From positions 1-64,000 of the forward strand of contig JAFLEI010000007.1 of NCBI GenBank assembly GCA_017301975.1: 64,000 bases of DNA. The letters run 5' to 3'. Below, one piece after another: positions 25,069-36,136 of the stretch. Under the pieces are notes generated by a model. The model had not been told where the DNA came from. It searched no databases and was given only the letters and a program-made list of their open reading frames with translations. The number at the start of each line of letters is the position of its first letter. Positions within the stretch are counted from its first letter, which is position 1. Position numbers and translations under genes: made by a program. The stretch comes from Verrucomicrobiota bacterium. Lineage in GTDB: Bacteria; Verrucomicrobiota; Verrucomicrobiia; Verrucomicrobiales; Verrucomicrobiaceae.

Positions 25069-26075
25069 TGTCCTCCTTCCTTTGGCTGCTGCTCTACCTC
25101 GCTCCCCTGCTCGGCCTCACCGCCGCTCTGTTCGCATGGTTCGGCTGGTCCTGGCGTGGCAACGACCTGCAGAAGCGCATCGACTCGCTCACCGCGCAGC
25201 TTGACTCAGCACAGGCAGCCTTGACTCAGGCCAAAGCCGAAGCTGCGGCGGCCAATACCGCCCCGCAAGACCCGACGGACGGTGAACTCCAAAAGCTGCG
25301 GGATGAATTGAAATCCGCGCAGAGCGCCGTGCGACTGCACCAGGATGAGACTGCGAAAGCACGCGAAGCCGCGCTGGCGCTCGAAACGGAAACGACCCGC
25401 CTCCTCGCTGATCTTGAAAATGTGCGCGCTGCGCATGCCTCCGCCCAGGAGGAGCTGGCCAGCCTGCGGAGCGCTGCGCCAGCGGCACCGCCTGCCGTAG
25501 AAGAGGCCGCCCCTGCCAAGCCCAAACGCAAACGCAGCCCGACGGCAAAGCTCAAGGCGCCAGGCTCAGCGCCCTCCGCCACGCTCCGCGAAAAAATCAC
25601 CGATCTCGAAAGCCGGCTTAACGCGCAGCAGGCCGGCCTCGGCACCCTGACGCAGGAGCGCGAGGAGTGGCAGCTCCGCATCGCCCAACTCGAAGAACAG
25701 AAGCCCGCTGATCCCGCCGCTGTCAGCCTCGCCCGCCGTAGCTTGAGCGACAGTGACAAGCGCCTTGCCGCAGCGAAGACGGAAATTGAGCGACTGCAGA
25801 ATCAAACGCGGGTGCTGCAGCGCGTGGAGGAAGCAGCCGCCGGGCTCACGGACCAGCCTGAGGACGATCTCACACAGATTAAGGGCATCAAGAAAATCAC
25901 CAGCGAGCAGCTCCGTGCGCATGGCATTCGCACCTGGAGGCAGATTGCCGAATGGAATGAACAAGAGCTGCAGGCCTACAGCGAACTCCTGGCCTTCAAA
26001 AACCGCGCCACCCGTGAGCAATGGCAGCAGCAGGCCCGCGCGCTGCACGAAGCCGCTCATGGAGCTCTGTCCTGA
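25068..26075 (+). CDS. Membrane-anchored coiled-coil protein with C-terminal helix-hairpin-helix domain
   Basis: 335 residues: an N-terminal membrane helix (residues ~3-26), a long coiled coil rich in Ala/Glu/Gln/Lys (~30-265, interrupted by a Pro/Lys stretch near 140-155), and a C-terminal domain DDLTQIKGIKKITSEQLRAHGIRTWRQIAEW resembling HhH/DUF4332-type ends often found after 'LTxIxGIGP' linkers. Together with the BON-like protein it could form an envelope structure; function unknown. Confidence 0.7.
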   Translation: MSSFLWLLLYLAPLLGLTAALFAWFGWSWRGNDLQKRIDSLTAQLDSAQAALTQAKAEAAAANTAPQDPTDGELQKLRDELKSAQSAVRLHQDETAKAREAALALETETTRLLADLENVRAAHASAQEELASLRSAAPAAPPAVEEAAPAKPKRKRSPTAKLKAPGSAPSATLREKITDLESRLNAQQAGLGTLTQEREEWQLRIAQLEEQKPADPAAVSLARRSLSDSDKRLAAAKTEIERLQNQTRVLQRVEEAAAGLTDQPEDDLTQIKGIKKITSEQLRAHGIRTWRQIAEWNEQELQAYSELLAFKNRATREQWQQQARALHEAAHGALS

Positions 26076-26088
26076 TTTTTTCCGCTGC

Positions 26089-26694
26089 ATGTTTACCGTT
26101 TCGCGCCTCATCTCATTGCTTCTCGCAGTTTGCCTCGCCGTTTGCCTCACCATGTGCGTCCATCCCGGCACGCCGGCCGAGCGACAGGAAAAAGCCCGGC
26201 GGCTCAGCCGCGACCTCCAGCAGCTCTCCCCGACCGTGAGCGCGAGCGAAGCCGACCGACTCGCGACCACGGCGATCGAGGAAACCGCCAGGCTATCCGC
26301 GGACTTCAGGCCCTTCATGCACCCGTGGTTGAACAACGGCCTGGTCAACACCGGCCTGCGCAAACGCGGCCTCTGCTACCAGTGGCGGGATGATTTGTTT
26401 CCCCACCTGTTCCGCCTTCATCTCAAGACGCTGGAGCTGCATCTGACTTCTTCCAAGCGGGCCACCTGGCAGGAGCACCACGGCATCATCGTCACCGCGA
26501 AAGGCCAGCCGTTTGAAGACGGCCTCGTGATCGACCCCTGGCGCGACGGCGGCCGCCTCTGGTGGGGCCTGCGAAAGAATGACAAAGGCCACCCATGGGT
26601 GCCTCTGCCGCGCGAGCTCACGCCCATGGTGCTGCGCCCGCTGCTGATGCCGGAGCTTTATCCTGCAAACAGTGTGTTTCCTCCGACGCGATGA
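26089..26694 (+). CDS. Putative lipoprotein of unknown function
   Basis: 201 residues. The N-terminus (MFTVSRLISLLLAVCLAVCLTMC) carries a lipobox-like LTMC. The body includes FMHPWLNNGLVNTGLRKRGLCYQWRDDLFPHL, HHGIIVTAKGQPFEDGLVIDPWRDGGRLWWG, a pattern with several Trp and His residues but no family I recognise. It follows the coiled-coil gene by 13 bases and is probably the last gene of that operon. Confidence 0.65.
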   Translation: MFTVSRLISLLLAVCLAVCLTMCVHPGTPAERQEKARRLSRDLQQLSPTVSASEADRLATTAIEETARLSADFRPFMHPWLNNGLVNTGLRKRGLCYQWRDDLFPHLFRLHLKTLELHLTSSKRATWQEHHGIIVTAKGQPFEDGLVIDPWRDGGRLWWGLRKNDKGHPWVPLPRELTPMVLRPLLMPELYPANSVFPPTR

Positions 26695-26749
26695 GACTCA
26701 AGCGGCGGCGATTTACCTTTCCTCAACAAGCGCCACCAGCGCAGGTTCG

Positions 26750-27565
26750 TCACACACGCACCTTGGAAGTGGCCACGGCGTAGGATCGTGAAACGAAATT
26801 CCAGTTCACCACATTCCACCACGCCTCGATGTATTTTCGGCGCTCGTTCCGATACTTCAGGTAGTAGGAGTGCTCCCAGAGATCGAGACACAGAATGAAG
26901 CGGCCCTGCACATCCGGCTTCACGAAGTCGCTCATGAGCGGATTGTCCTCGTTCTTCATCGTGGTGATGACCAGCCTGCCGTCCGGGCGGTAAACCAGAA
27001 ACGCCCAGCCAGAGCCGAAGTGCTTCATGGCGGCCTCCGTGAAAGCAGTTTTGAATTCGTTGACGCCGCCGAACTCACGAACAATCGCCGCAGCCACCTT
27101 GCCCTCGGGGCCTGCGGGTCCCGTTCCGGCCGGGGTCAGGAAACGCCAGAACGCGGTGTGATTGATGTGCGCCCCGCCGTAGTGACGCAGATCACGCTGA
27201 TTTTCTGGCGAGAGCGTTTCAGGCGGCCCGCCCATCCGCACCACCGTCTTGCGCGGGTTCACCGGCAGCACCAGACTGCGGATCTTCGGCATCAAGGCCG
27301 AGACATTCCCCACATTCAAATTCATCGGCTGGAGGGTTCCTTTGAGCTTCTCAAGAATCTCGATGTGATGCCTGCCGTGGTGCAGCTTCAAGGTGGCCGC
27401 GTCCAGATAGGGCTCCAAGGCGTCAAATTCAAACGTCAGCGGCTCCTGCCACAGGGGCACTCCCAGCGGGGCGACCACCTCCTCTTCCGCGGCGAAGAAT
27501 GCCCCCGACACGGCGGCACAGCCGGTCGAGATAAAAGCACGTCGCGTTACTGCGTTTTTCTTCAT
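26750..27565 (-). CDS. Exported Fe/Mn-type superoxide dismutase
   Basis: 271 residues, longer than cytoplasmic SodA/SodB because of an N-terminal extension with a Tat-like signal (TRRAFISTGCAAVSGAFFA). The dismutase part has LHHGRHHIEILEKL, HINHTAFWRFL, GSGWAFLV and DLWEHSYYLKYRNERRKYIEAWWNVVNW, giving the His-His-Asp-His metal ligands. Export would place it in the periplasm against extracellular superoxide. The start at 27565 is chosen as the first Met that yields a proper signal peptide. Confidence 0.88.
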   Translation of the reverse strand: MKKNAVTRRAFISTGCAAVSGAFFAAEEEVVAPLGVPLWQEPLTFEFDALEPYLDAATLKLHHGRHHIEILEKLKGTLQPMNLNVGNVSALMPKIRSLVLPVNPRKTVVRMGGPPETLSPENQRDLRHYGGAHINHTAFWRFLTPAGTGPAGPEGKVAAAIVREFGGVNEFKTAFTEAAMKHFGSGWAFLVYRPDGRLVITTMKNEDNPLMSDFVKPDVQGRFILCLDLWEHSYYLKYRNERRKYIEAWWNVVNWNFVSRSYAVATSKVRV

Positions 27566-27635
27566 GACGAAATAAAGAATTACTTCATTTACGTCTGTTT
27601 TGGCAAGCATGAATCGCGCCCGATTCCGCCTGAGC

Positions 27636-28820
27636 TCACGGTTTCTTTTTCTTCGCCGCAGGTGGCGGCATCACCTTGATCCCAGCCGCTTCCATGACGA
27701 GATGCTGAAAGGCGTCCTTGGCCTTGCCGCTGTCTGGCACCAGCACGTTTTGCACCAGATACACGGTGACGATCTTGCTCTGGGGATCAATGCAGCCGTT
27801 CGTGGCGAAAGCACCGCCGTGGCCAAAGCTGCCCACCGGCATCTGCGAGTTCACGCGCTGCGTTTCCGTGTTCACCTGCCAGCCGCAGGCGTAGTTGAGC
27901 TGCTTGCCTCCGGCGGTCACGGGGGTGGTCATGTCCTTCACGGATTTTTCACTGATGATGCGCACACCATCGAGCTCGCCGCCATTGGCGATCATCGCGT
28001 AAAAGCGCCCCATGTCCGCAGCGGTGGAAAAGAGGCCGCCCGCAGGCTCCACCATGTGCGTGACGCTGGCATCGCTGGTGACGAAGGGATTGTAACCGGG
28101 CACGAGTTCGTGACTTTCGTCATCCATCTTGTAGGTGCGGGCGATGCGTGCGCGGTGGGCGTCATCGGGATTGAACATGGTGTCCTTCATCCCCAGCGGC
28201 GTGAAGATTTTCGACTTCAAAAATTCGTCATACTTCATGCCCGAAACGAGCTCGATGATGCGTCCGGATACCGTGGGTCCGAAGCCGTATTCGTAGGCGC
28301 TGCCCGGCTGGAAGGCGAGCGGAGTCTTGAGCAGCGAAGCCACGTAGGCCTTCAACGAGATCGCACCATCCGACGGCGCACGACGTGGAAAGGCGATGCC
28401 TGCGGTGTGGCTGAGCAGCATGCGCAGCGTGATGAGTTTCTCCGGTGCGCTGCCATCCGCCAGCTTCACTTTGGCGAGTTCCGGCAGCCACTTGGAAGCA
28501 GGCTCATCGAGCGAGAGTTTGCCTTCATCGACGAGCACCATCACGGCGGTGGCGTTGATCGACTTCGTCATCGAGGCGATCCAGAACAGCGCGTCCGTTT
28601 TCATCGGCTGCTGTTTGCCGATGTCCGCCATGCCTGCGGCATCTTGATGCACGACCTTTCCTTTTTCCATCACCAGCGTGACGATGCCCGCCGCCTGCTT
28701 GGCCTTCACCGCCGCCTCCATGGCGGGATGGATGGCCGCCAGCTTTGCTTCATCGAGCGCCTGGAGAAAGGTGGGAAACAGAATGAGGGCTGAGAATGCG
28801 GCGCGGGCGAGAAATTTCAT
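27636..28820 (-). CDS. Exported serine hydrolase, beta-lactamase (class C-like) family
   Basis: About 394 residues: signal peptide (MKFLARAAFSALILFPTFLQA), SxxK active site WIASMTKSINATAVMVLVDEG, the YxN-equivalent YEYGFGPTVSG, and a late GSFGHGGAFATNGC segment replacing KTG. This is the Beta-lactamase (PF00144) esterase/peptidase group. A strong GGAGG lies 8 bases before an in-frame TTG at 28829, which may be the true start. Substrate unknown; true antibiotic hydrolysis is not implied. Confidence 0.85.
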   Translation of the reverse strand: MKFLARAAFSALILFPTFLQALDEAKLAAIHPAMEAAVKAKQAAGIVTLVMEKGKVVHQDAAGMADIGKQQPMKTDALFWIASMTKSINATAVMVLVDEGKLSLDEPASKWLPELAKVKLADGSAPEKLITLRMLLSHTAGIAFPRRAPSDGAISLKAYVASLLKTPLAFQPGSAYEYGFGPTVSGRIIELVSGMKYDEFLKSKIFTPLGMKDTMFNPDDAHRARIARTYKMDDESHELVPGYNPFVTSDASVTHMVEPAGGLFSTAADMGRFYAMIANGGELDGVRIISEKSVKDMTTPVTAGGKQLNYACGWQVNTETQRVNSQMPVGSFGHGGAFATNGCIDPQSKIVTVYLVQNVLVPDSGKAKDAFQHLVMEAAGIKVMPPPAAKKKKP

Positions 28821-28849
28821 CCGCAGCAAACGCATCACCTCCGCTGCAT

Positions 28850-30223
28850 CTAGCGGCGTCTGCGATTGCCCAGAAAAAACAGGCCGCCAAACAGCAGCAG
28901 CACAACCCCGGCGGGCTCGGGCACGAGGGCGAAATCGGTGCCCAGCACATAGTTCGCCACGTTCGCGCCGATGGCCTGTCCATCGGTCACAGAGGTCTGA
29001 AACTGCGTGCCGCCATAGACGCCCGCCATTCCGGCCTCGTCCGCCGCCTGGCTGAAGCTGGTGAAGTTGCGCGTCAGGTCGATGCTGCCATCCCCGTTGA
29101 TGTCGCTCCCCAGGCTGAAGGCAACATTGTCGCCAAGGTAGGAGGCCAGCACGACGGCTGCGGCCTCGCTGATCGTGGCGCCCAGCGAGACGTATTCCGG
29201 CAGCGAGGGTGAGGCGATCAGCGGTGCCCAGAATGAATCCACATCCGTGCTGGCATTGCCATCGATGTCGCCATTCGCGATGGCCGTTTCCGGACGCCAG
29301 AACTGCTGATCATAGATCGTGGCCATGGCGGCGGTGCTGGCATCCGCCATCGCCACATTCAGGGTGGCCAGCAGGTGCGCCGTCTCGGCGGTGGTCAGGC
29401 CCGCATTGGTGGCCACGGTGGTGGCGATCTGATTCCACATGCCGGTCATTTTCACCGTACCGTCTCCGGCCGCCCAGAAGTAGGCCTGGCTGGTCTGGTC
29501 TGAGGTGCGCGTGGCGCTGAAGTTTGACCCCAGATCCTTCACCTGGGCGTAATCCGCCGCATACTGGCTGGACTGCAAATACGAGGTGACCGTGCCACCC
29601 GGCAGCGTGGTCATATAGGAGCCGGTGCCGGGGATGGAAAAGGTGCCCACACTGCCCCAGCCCGGCAGCAGCGCGCCTGCGGCAGAGGTTTGCTGCCAGT
29701 AGCCGATGGTGCCCACAGGCGTGTAGGGCGTGGTGGAAGCGTCGGCAGAGCCGTCCGCCGAACGGGCGCTCAGCAGGTTGTTGGCGATGGTGACTCCCCA
29801 CGCGATGCCGTCCGTCTTGGCCTGGCTGTCGGCAATGCCGCTGAGCTGGGAATTGTAGAGCGAGGTGGCATCGCTGCTCGACCCCGAATAGAGGTACTGC
29901 ATCACCGTATTGGCCGCCGCGATCATCGCTGCCTGGGAATCGGCTCCCACTGGGCCTGAACCGGGCGCCGGGTAAGCGCCGTAGCCGTAGGTGCTGTAGG
30001 TGCCTTCGATGCTCTGATCCGCATTGTACATGGACGCCGCCAGGATGGCCAGATCATGCGCCACCACCGGGTCCGCCGTGGTCGTCATGGACGACAAAGC
30101 CAGCGCATTCCAATCCGAAACGATGTCCGCATGCACCGCCGTGGCTGCGGTCAGCAGCAGGGCGGCACTCGCGAAAAGGCCGGAAAAATGGGGGTAAAAG
30201 CGCAACATCGACTGATAAAACAT
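28850..30223 (-). CDS. Haloperoxidase/PAP2-fold surface protein with PEP-CTERM anchor, active site lost
   Basis: 457 residues: signal peptide, a long helical domain matching vanadium-dependent haloperoxidases (ADASTAAMATIYDQQFWRPETAI, NFTSFSQAADEAGMAGVYGGTQF), and a C-terminal PEP-CTERM signal (VPEPAGVVLLLFGGLFFLGNRRRR minus context). The family's vanadate ligands appear replaced: Lys seven residues before RP is Ile, the PSGH segment reads VSLG, and the RIYGGIH segment reads GVYGGTQ. It is therefore probably a non-catalytic relative displayed at the cell surface by exosortase. Confidence 0.72.
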   Translation of the reverse strand: MFYQSMLRFYPHFSGLFASAALLLTAATAVHADIVSDWNALALSSMTTTADPVVAHDLAILAASMYNADQSIEGTYSTYGYGAYPAPGSGPVGADSQAAMIAAANTVMQYLYSGSSSDATSLYNSQLSGIADSQAKTDGIAWGVTIANNLLSARSADGSADASTTPYTPVGTIGYWQQTSAAGALLPGWGSVGTFSIPGTGSYMTTLPGGTVTSYLQSSQYAADYAQVKDLGSNFSATRTSDQTSQAYFWAAGDGTVKMTGMWNQIATTVATNAGLTTAETAHLLATLNVAMADASTAAMATIYDQQFWRPETAIANGDIDGNASTDVDSFWAPLIASPSLPEYVSLGATISEAAAVVLASYLGDNVAFSLGSDINGDGSIDLTRNFTSFSQAADEAGMAGVYGGTQFQTSVTDGQAIGANVANYVLGTDFALVPEPAGVVLLLFGGLFFLGNRRRR

Positions 30224-30411
30224 CTAAGTTTACAATAATTACCATATTAAACAACGAGTTTCTGAGCTTTTCCTAGACGTCTCATTACCGGTACTTGGGC
30301 GGCGTTGGCCCGGTCTGGCATGTTCTGCCCCCGCCTCCCTTCCCCTCCCCCTTTTTGCGCCTCTTTGCGGCCAACCTCCCCTCCATCAACTCCCCGCCCA
30401 CTTCCCCTTGA

Positions 30412-32595
<2,184 letters not shown>

Positions 32596-32602
32596 GAGTC
32601 GC

Positions 32603-32857
32603 ATGAGCCGGATCAAGAAGTCCCTCGCCCGCCTGCTCGAAGGTCGCTCAGATGCGAACTTCGATTTCAGCGATCTGTGCCATATTCTGGATCGCGGCGG
32701 CTTCACCCTTCGTCCCGGCAAGGGCAGCCATCACATCTATTTCAAGGAAGGCGTGAACGAAATCCTCAACTTGCAACCTCGCGGCTCGCAGGCGAAACCT
32801 TATCAGGTCAAACAAGTCCGCGACATCATCCTCAAATACCAACTGGAGATCGACTGA
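32603..32857 (+). CDS. hicA: HicA-type toxin (mRNA interferase)
   Basis: 84 residues: DFSDLCHILDRGGFTLRPGKGSHHIYFKEG is the HicA double-stranded-RNA-binding-like fold with its catalytic His in the GSHH motif; the C-terminal VKQVRDIILKYQLEI also fits. HicA cleaves mRNA unless bound by HicB, encoded 1 base downstream. It begins 7 bases after thiC, so it may be partly transcribed from the thiamin promoter, an odd place for a toxin. Confidence 0.88.
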   Translation: MSRIKKSLARLLEGRSDANFDFSDLCHILDRGGFTLRPGKGSHHIYFKEGVNEILNLQPRGSQAKPYQVKQVRDIILKYQLEID

Positions 32858-32858
32858 C

Positions 32859-33065
32859 ATGCGCTACGAATTCATCATCTACTGGAGCAAGGCAGACGAG
32901 AGCTTCATCGTCGAGGTTCCCGAACTCCCCGGCTGCATGGCCGACGGAACCACCTACGAAGAGGCCATCGCCAACGCGCAGTCCGTCGTTCAAGAATGGA
33001 TCGACACCGCCCGCTCCCTCGGGCGTCCCATTCCCGAACCCAAAGGAAAACTGGCGTATGCCTGA
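32859..33065 (+). CDS. hicB: HicB-type antitoxin
   Basis: 68 residues: YEFIIYWSKADESFIVEVPELPGCMADGTTYEEAIANAQSVVQEWIDTARSLGRPIPEPKGK, the complete HicB partial RNase H fold. The usual C-terminal DNA-binding domain is missing, as in short HicB forms, so autoregulation may be weak. It follows hicA with a single-base gap. Confidence 0.88.
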   Translation: MRYEFIIYWSKADESFIVEVPELPGCMADGTTYEEAIANAQSVVQEWIDTARSLGRPIPEPKGKLAYA

Positions 33066-33082
33066 GCCTTGCCTGTGCTGAC

Positions 33083-33289
33083 ATGAGCACCGTCGTCGAA
33101 TCCGAACAAGAGCTGACCGAGGAAGCCATTGGCATCCTCCGCAGAAACCTTCCTCCGCACAAGGTGGCGCGCCTGCTTTCCATCTGGCAGATTGGCCGTG
33201 GAGACTACGTGAAAGAATGCGACGCCCTGTTTGAAGGCGAGACAGTGAATTCGCTCTTCGAACAAGCGTCCGCCTACCAGGCGAAGTGA
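33083..33289 (+). CDS. Small hypothetical protein after hicAB
   Basis: 68 residues (MSTVVESEQELTEEAIGILRRNLPP...), helical, acidic, with RLLSIWQIGRGDYVKECDALFEGETVNSLFEQASAY. No family was recognised. It starts 17 bases after hicB in the same direction and probably belongs to the same transcript; it could be a third component of the toxin-antitoxin locus or an unrelated cargo gene. Confidence 0.5.
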   Translation: MSTVVESEQELTEEAIGILRRNLPPHKVARLLSIWQIGRGDYVKECDALFEGETVNSLFEQASAYQAK

Positions 33290-33537
33290 GAGCTGGCGGA
33301 GTCCATGGAGGGCACCCTCTCAAGGGCGCAGGTTGAGCCATCGAAGGGAGCCAACTGCCGAGCCTCGAAACCGGCGCACCCATCTTTGCCCCCCCTCCGC
33401 GCGCCTGAGACACAGGCACATCGGCTGGACAAGCGCATTGTCATTCAATGCTTTAAGTCGCCCAAGCCGTCCTGAATGCCTTGCATCTTTTTCTTAAGGG
33501 CCACGCTTAACGACGCAGATTCATCCTTATGCCATCA

Positions 33538-33665
33538 GAACCTCCGAAGACGTGCGCAAGTACGCGGCGGAGCAGGCCATCTGTCTGGAGAAGGCACTGC
33601 AAAAGCCATTGCAGACAAGTACAAGAAATTCGTGGAAGCGGGTTAAGACGTGCACGCGAAGGCCT
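33538..33665 (+). pseudogene. Degenerate copy of the thiC 3' end
   Basis: The bases match 32463-32590 of thiC: GAAGACGTGCGCAAGTACGC is nearly identical, and the translation [19 protein letters not shown] then, after a one-base deletion, ADKYKKFVEAG parallels the ThiC end. A TAA falls where thiC has GCC. The copy is too diverged to be a recent duplication. The hicAB module lies between it and intact thiC. The rest of 33290-33847 holds no gene that I can support. Confidence 0.8.
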
Positions 33666-33847
33666 GATGCTGCACACGAGAGCTTGCAATTCGGAGAAGG
33701 CCTGGAGGTATCGCGTTAGTTCTGACAAAGCGTAGCCCACACCTTCAAATAAGAATATAAAATGTTGGCTGGAGCACATTTCTGCTGACATTCCTAACAG
33801 ATGATTAAACTAGTTGGTTGGTCTAGGTCAATCATCACCCCCCCCTC

Positions 33848-34663
33848 ATGGCAAAGTTTAAACTCGCGGTTCCTCTCAACAACGCGAACGGGCGCCTTTT
33901 CCGCGAAACGTTTGACCATCCCTCAAAAAAAATAGACCCTATAAATCTTCTGCGAAGTGCAGACATCGTTTCCCTAGATGATGTGGACAAATCGGACTAC
34001 ATCGTTCTAAAGTTTGCTTATGCACTTTACGATCCAAAAAAGAAACGGGTTGGGTTGTTTTCGCGAACCCAAGGCCGTCATTCACAGCTGGTCTCCCCCC
34101 ATTCGGTTCTGGTGTCCAGCGGCATAGAGTCGCATCTCGCAGCACATAGATCTGGCGGCGACCTTCTCACTAACTCCTTTTATCCACTTACGATGAAACT
34201 GGGAGTATACGCCAACGATTTTCACCTCCCTGCCATTCGGTTCAAGGAGTTCGATCACCCGTCTCGTTTTTATGCGTTTATTGCCCGACATATCGCGGGC
34301 AGATACTATGGCTTTTTTCTTCACGTGGCTTTGCTGCTTCCAGGAACTCGATTCCCGCAAGGTAGTTTTCCTCTCCGCTACGACAGCACACTTGTTGACC
34401 AGCCAGCAGATGAATTTCAGGGGTTCTTTGACATTAAAGAAGCGGACAAACTTATTACTGACACTAACCTATCCGTCGATCGGTACGCTCTCGCATTACT
34501 TAGTAACTCTCACAAAGAATTTCAAGCTGACGGCGTTCAGAGCTTCCTTTTTTCACCCAGATTCCTTTTGTCAAGTGTGCCTGGAATTATTGGCCGTTCT
34601 TTGCTCTTACGCCCATCTTTTTGCGGCATGGGAATTGACTTGAAGGAACTTTTCAAGCAATAG
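33848..34663 (+). CDS. Protein of unknown function in an AT-rich island
   Basis: 271 residues without recognised family: an N-terminal region KLAVPLNNANGRLFRETFDHPSKKIDPINLL, a central RSGGDLLTNSFYPLTMKLGVYANDFHLPAIRFKEFDHPSRFYAFIARHIAGRYYGFFLHVALLLPG, and a C-terminal SHKEFQADGVQSFLFSPRFLL. No membrane helix or signal peptide is certain. Codon use and GC content differ sharply from the surrounding genome, pointing to horizontal transfer. It converges with the RelA/SpoT-domain gene, 85 bases apart, and may be its partner. Confidence 0.7.
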   Translation: MAKFKLAVPLNNANGRLFRETFDHPSKKIDPINLLRSADIVSLDDVDKSDYIVLKFAYALYDPKKKRVGLFSRTQGRHSQLVSPHSVLVSSGIESHLAAHRSGGDLLTNSFYPLTMKLGVYANDFHLPAIRFKEFDHPSRFYAFIARHIAGRYYGFFLHVALLLPGTRFPQGSFPLRYDSTLVDQPADEFQGFFDIKEADKLITDTNLSVDRYALALLSNSHKEFQADGVQSFLFSPRFLLSSVPGIIGRSLLLRPSFCGMGIDLKELFKQ

Positions 34664-34748
34664 CCTCTTTCGATGCATTCATAGTGTGATCACAAAATAC
34701 TCCAGCCATGAATGGCATGCAGATTCGCCGACCAACGAAGCATCGATA

Positions 34749-36023
34749 TCAACTCAGCGACACATAAGATTCAACAACCTTCTTCATGCTAAGATTGAGT
34801 GAAAGCCCACCATCATCAATAACCAGTGCCTTTTCAATCAACGCCATGAGTGATTCATCGAAAGTAAATACATTCTGGCAAAAATGATTTTTGAGGGTCT
34901 CGCGTGAAACAGCCTTAGTGCCCCAATAGTGTTTTCTGTACAAGCATAGTAAGATATGTCTTGCGCTAATATCCAAATCGATCTTTCGAACAAATCCAGC
35001 AATTGAAGCATCGAGGGATTCAAGAACGGAGTCTTGGCTTTCAATTCCGAAGTAATGGCTGTGAGTCCTCCGGACTGTGGATACCTCGGAAGAGCCAATT
35101 AAAACAACTTCGAAACCTTCCTCAGATGGGAAATTTTTCTCATTCTCGACATATGCTCGAATTGCATCGTCAGGGCTTCTCCCAACTATGTCCCAACTAA
35201 CGAACGAACCACTGTTCCAGTCGAATACGATAATCCAATTGTTCAATCCTTTCCCGATGTTTGCTTCTTTTTCGATGAGAGTCTTGATTATCCCCTCGTT
35301 CACATAGCTATCCAACACCTGGTGCCGTTCAGATTGCTCAATAATTTTCAACGCATTCACTCGAAGCCCGTCAATTTCAAGTTTTGCGGAGGAAGGTAGC
35401 TGACGACCACCTTCAATATCATAGAAGGCATCAGACAGTCTTTTAAAGTACTGAATAACATTAGGATCGCCTTCACTTTCCTTGAGGTGGTATCCATAAA
35501 TAACGGAAGTACGCTCAATAAACTCTGCCCAGTAATGTTGTACACCACTTCGAATCTGCAGTTCAAGCGAGAATCCATCACGTTTTAGAATCATGTGCAA
35601 CGCACGATACCCAGTATCGTCACGTCCTTTTTCCCGATAGTCAGTGATTCTCTCAACTTGGAAAGCGCCATGCTTTGCAACTTGCTCTTCAATGAATATT
35701 TGGAGCCGATCAACGTCCCTATTCTTCGCGACGATAATACGACAACCTCCTATATCTTGAAGTTGCGTGAGTCTGACCTTTAATCTTCGAAGCTTCCGCG
35801 CAATCTGTGGTTTCCGTTTCAACCTCTGAGCGATGTAGTAAGATGAACTATAGTCGGCGAGCCATCGCTGAAGCTCAAGTGTGGTCTCTGACAATGGCTG
35901 CAAATGCCCTTTTCGGTACTCATCAAAAACATCTTCCAATTCAAACAACTCTTCCTCGTTGCGGAAATGGTCAGTGGCCATGGCATTTCCAGCTCGATCA
36001 ATTTTGGTTTTTGAGGCAGTCAT
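34749..36023 (-). CDS. RelA/SpoT-domain protein, candidate toxic alarmone synthetase
   Basis: 424 residues. Residues ~60-190 form a (p)ppGpp-synthetase-type domain: YYIAQRLKRKPQIARKLRR, LTQLQDIGGCRIIV, ITDYREKGRDDTGYRALHMIL and LELQIRSGVQHYWAEF, with the R, D, GYRALH, E-x-Q and H/E residues kept. There is no HD hydrolase or TGS/ACT domain. Residues ~200-424 are a separate unknown domain. The architecture fits small alarmone synthetases used as toxins or phage sensors (ToxSAS/CapRel-like), but the C-terminal part is not an obvious antitoxin. AT-rich, probably acquired. Confidence 0.8.
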   Translation of the reverse strand: MTASKTKIDRAGNAMATDHFRNEEELFELEDVFDEYRKGHLQPLSETTLELQRWLADYSSSYYIAQRLKRKPQIARKLRRLKVRLTQLQDIGGCRIIVAKNRDVDRLQIFIEEQVAKHGAFQVERITDYREKGRDDTGYRALHMILKRDGFSLELQIRSGVQHYWAEFIERTSVIYGYHLKESEGDPNVIQYFKRLSDAFYDIEGGRQLPSSAKLEIDGLRVNALKIIEQSERHQVLDSYVNEGIIKTLIEKEANIGKGLNNWIIVFDWNSGSFVSWDIVGRSPDDAIRAYVENEKNFPSEEGFEVVLIGSSEVSTVRRTHSHYFGIESQDSVLESLDASIAGFVRKIDLDISARHILLCLYRKHYWGTKAVSRETLKNHFCQNVFTFDESLMALIEKALVIDDGGLSLNLSMKKVVESYVSLS

Positions 36024-36136
36024 AATTTATAAACACGGTAGAAATGCCCAGAACTCAATTAGTTTTAAAAAAAAGCCCGCATCCCCTCTAGCCCTCCACC
36101 CACATTCTCCACCACTGCCCAGTGAACCTAAACCCC

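Noticed and set aside
27636..28820. Antibiotic-resistance beta-lactamase
   Set aside because: The SxxK motif is present, but the YxN and KTG motifs are altered and the family is mostly esterases and peptidases.
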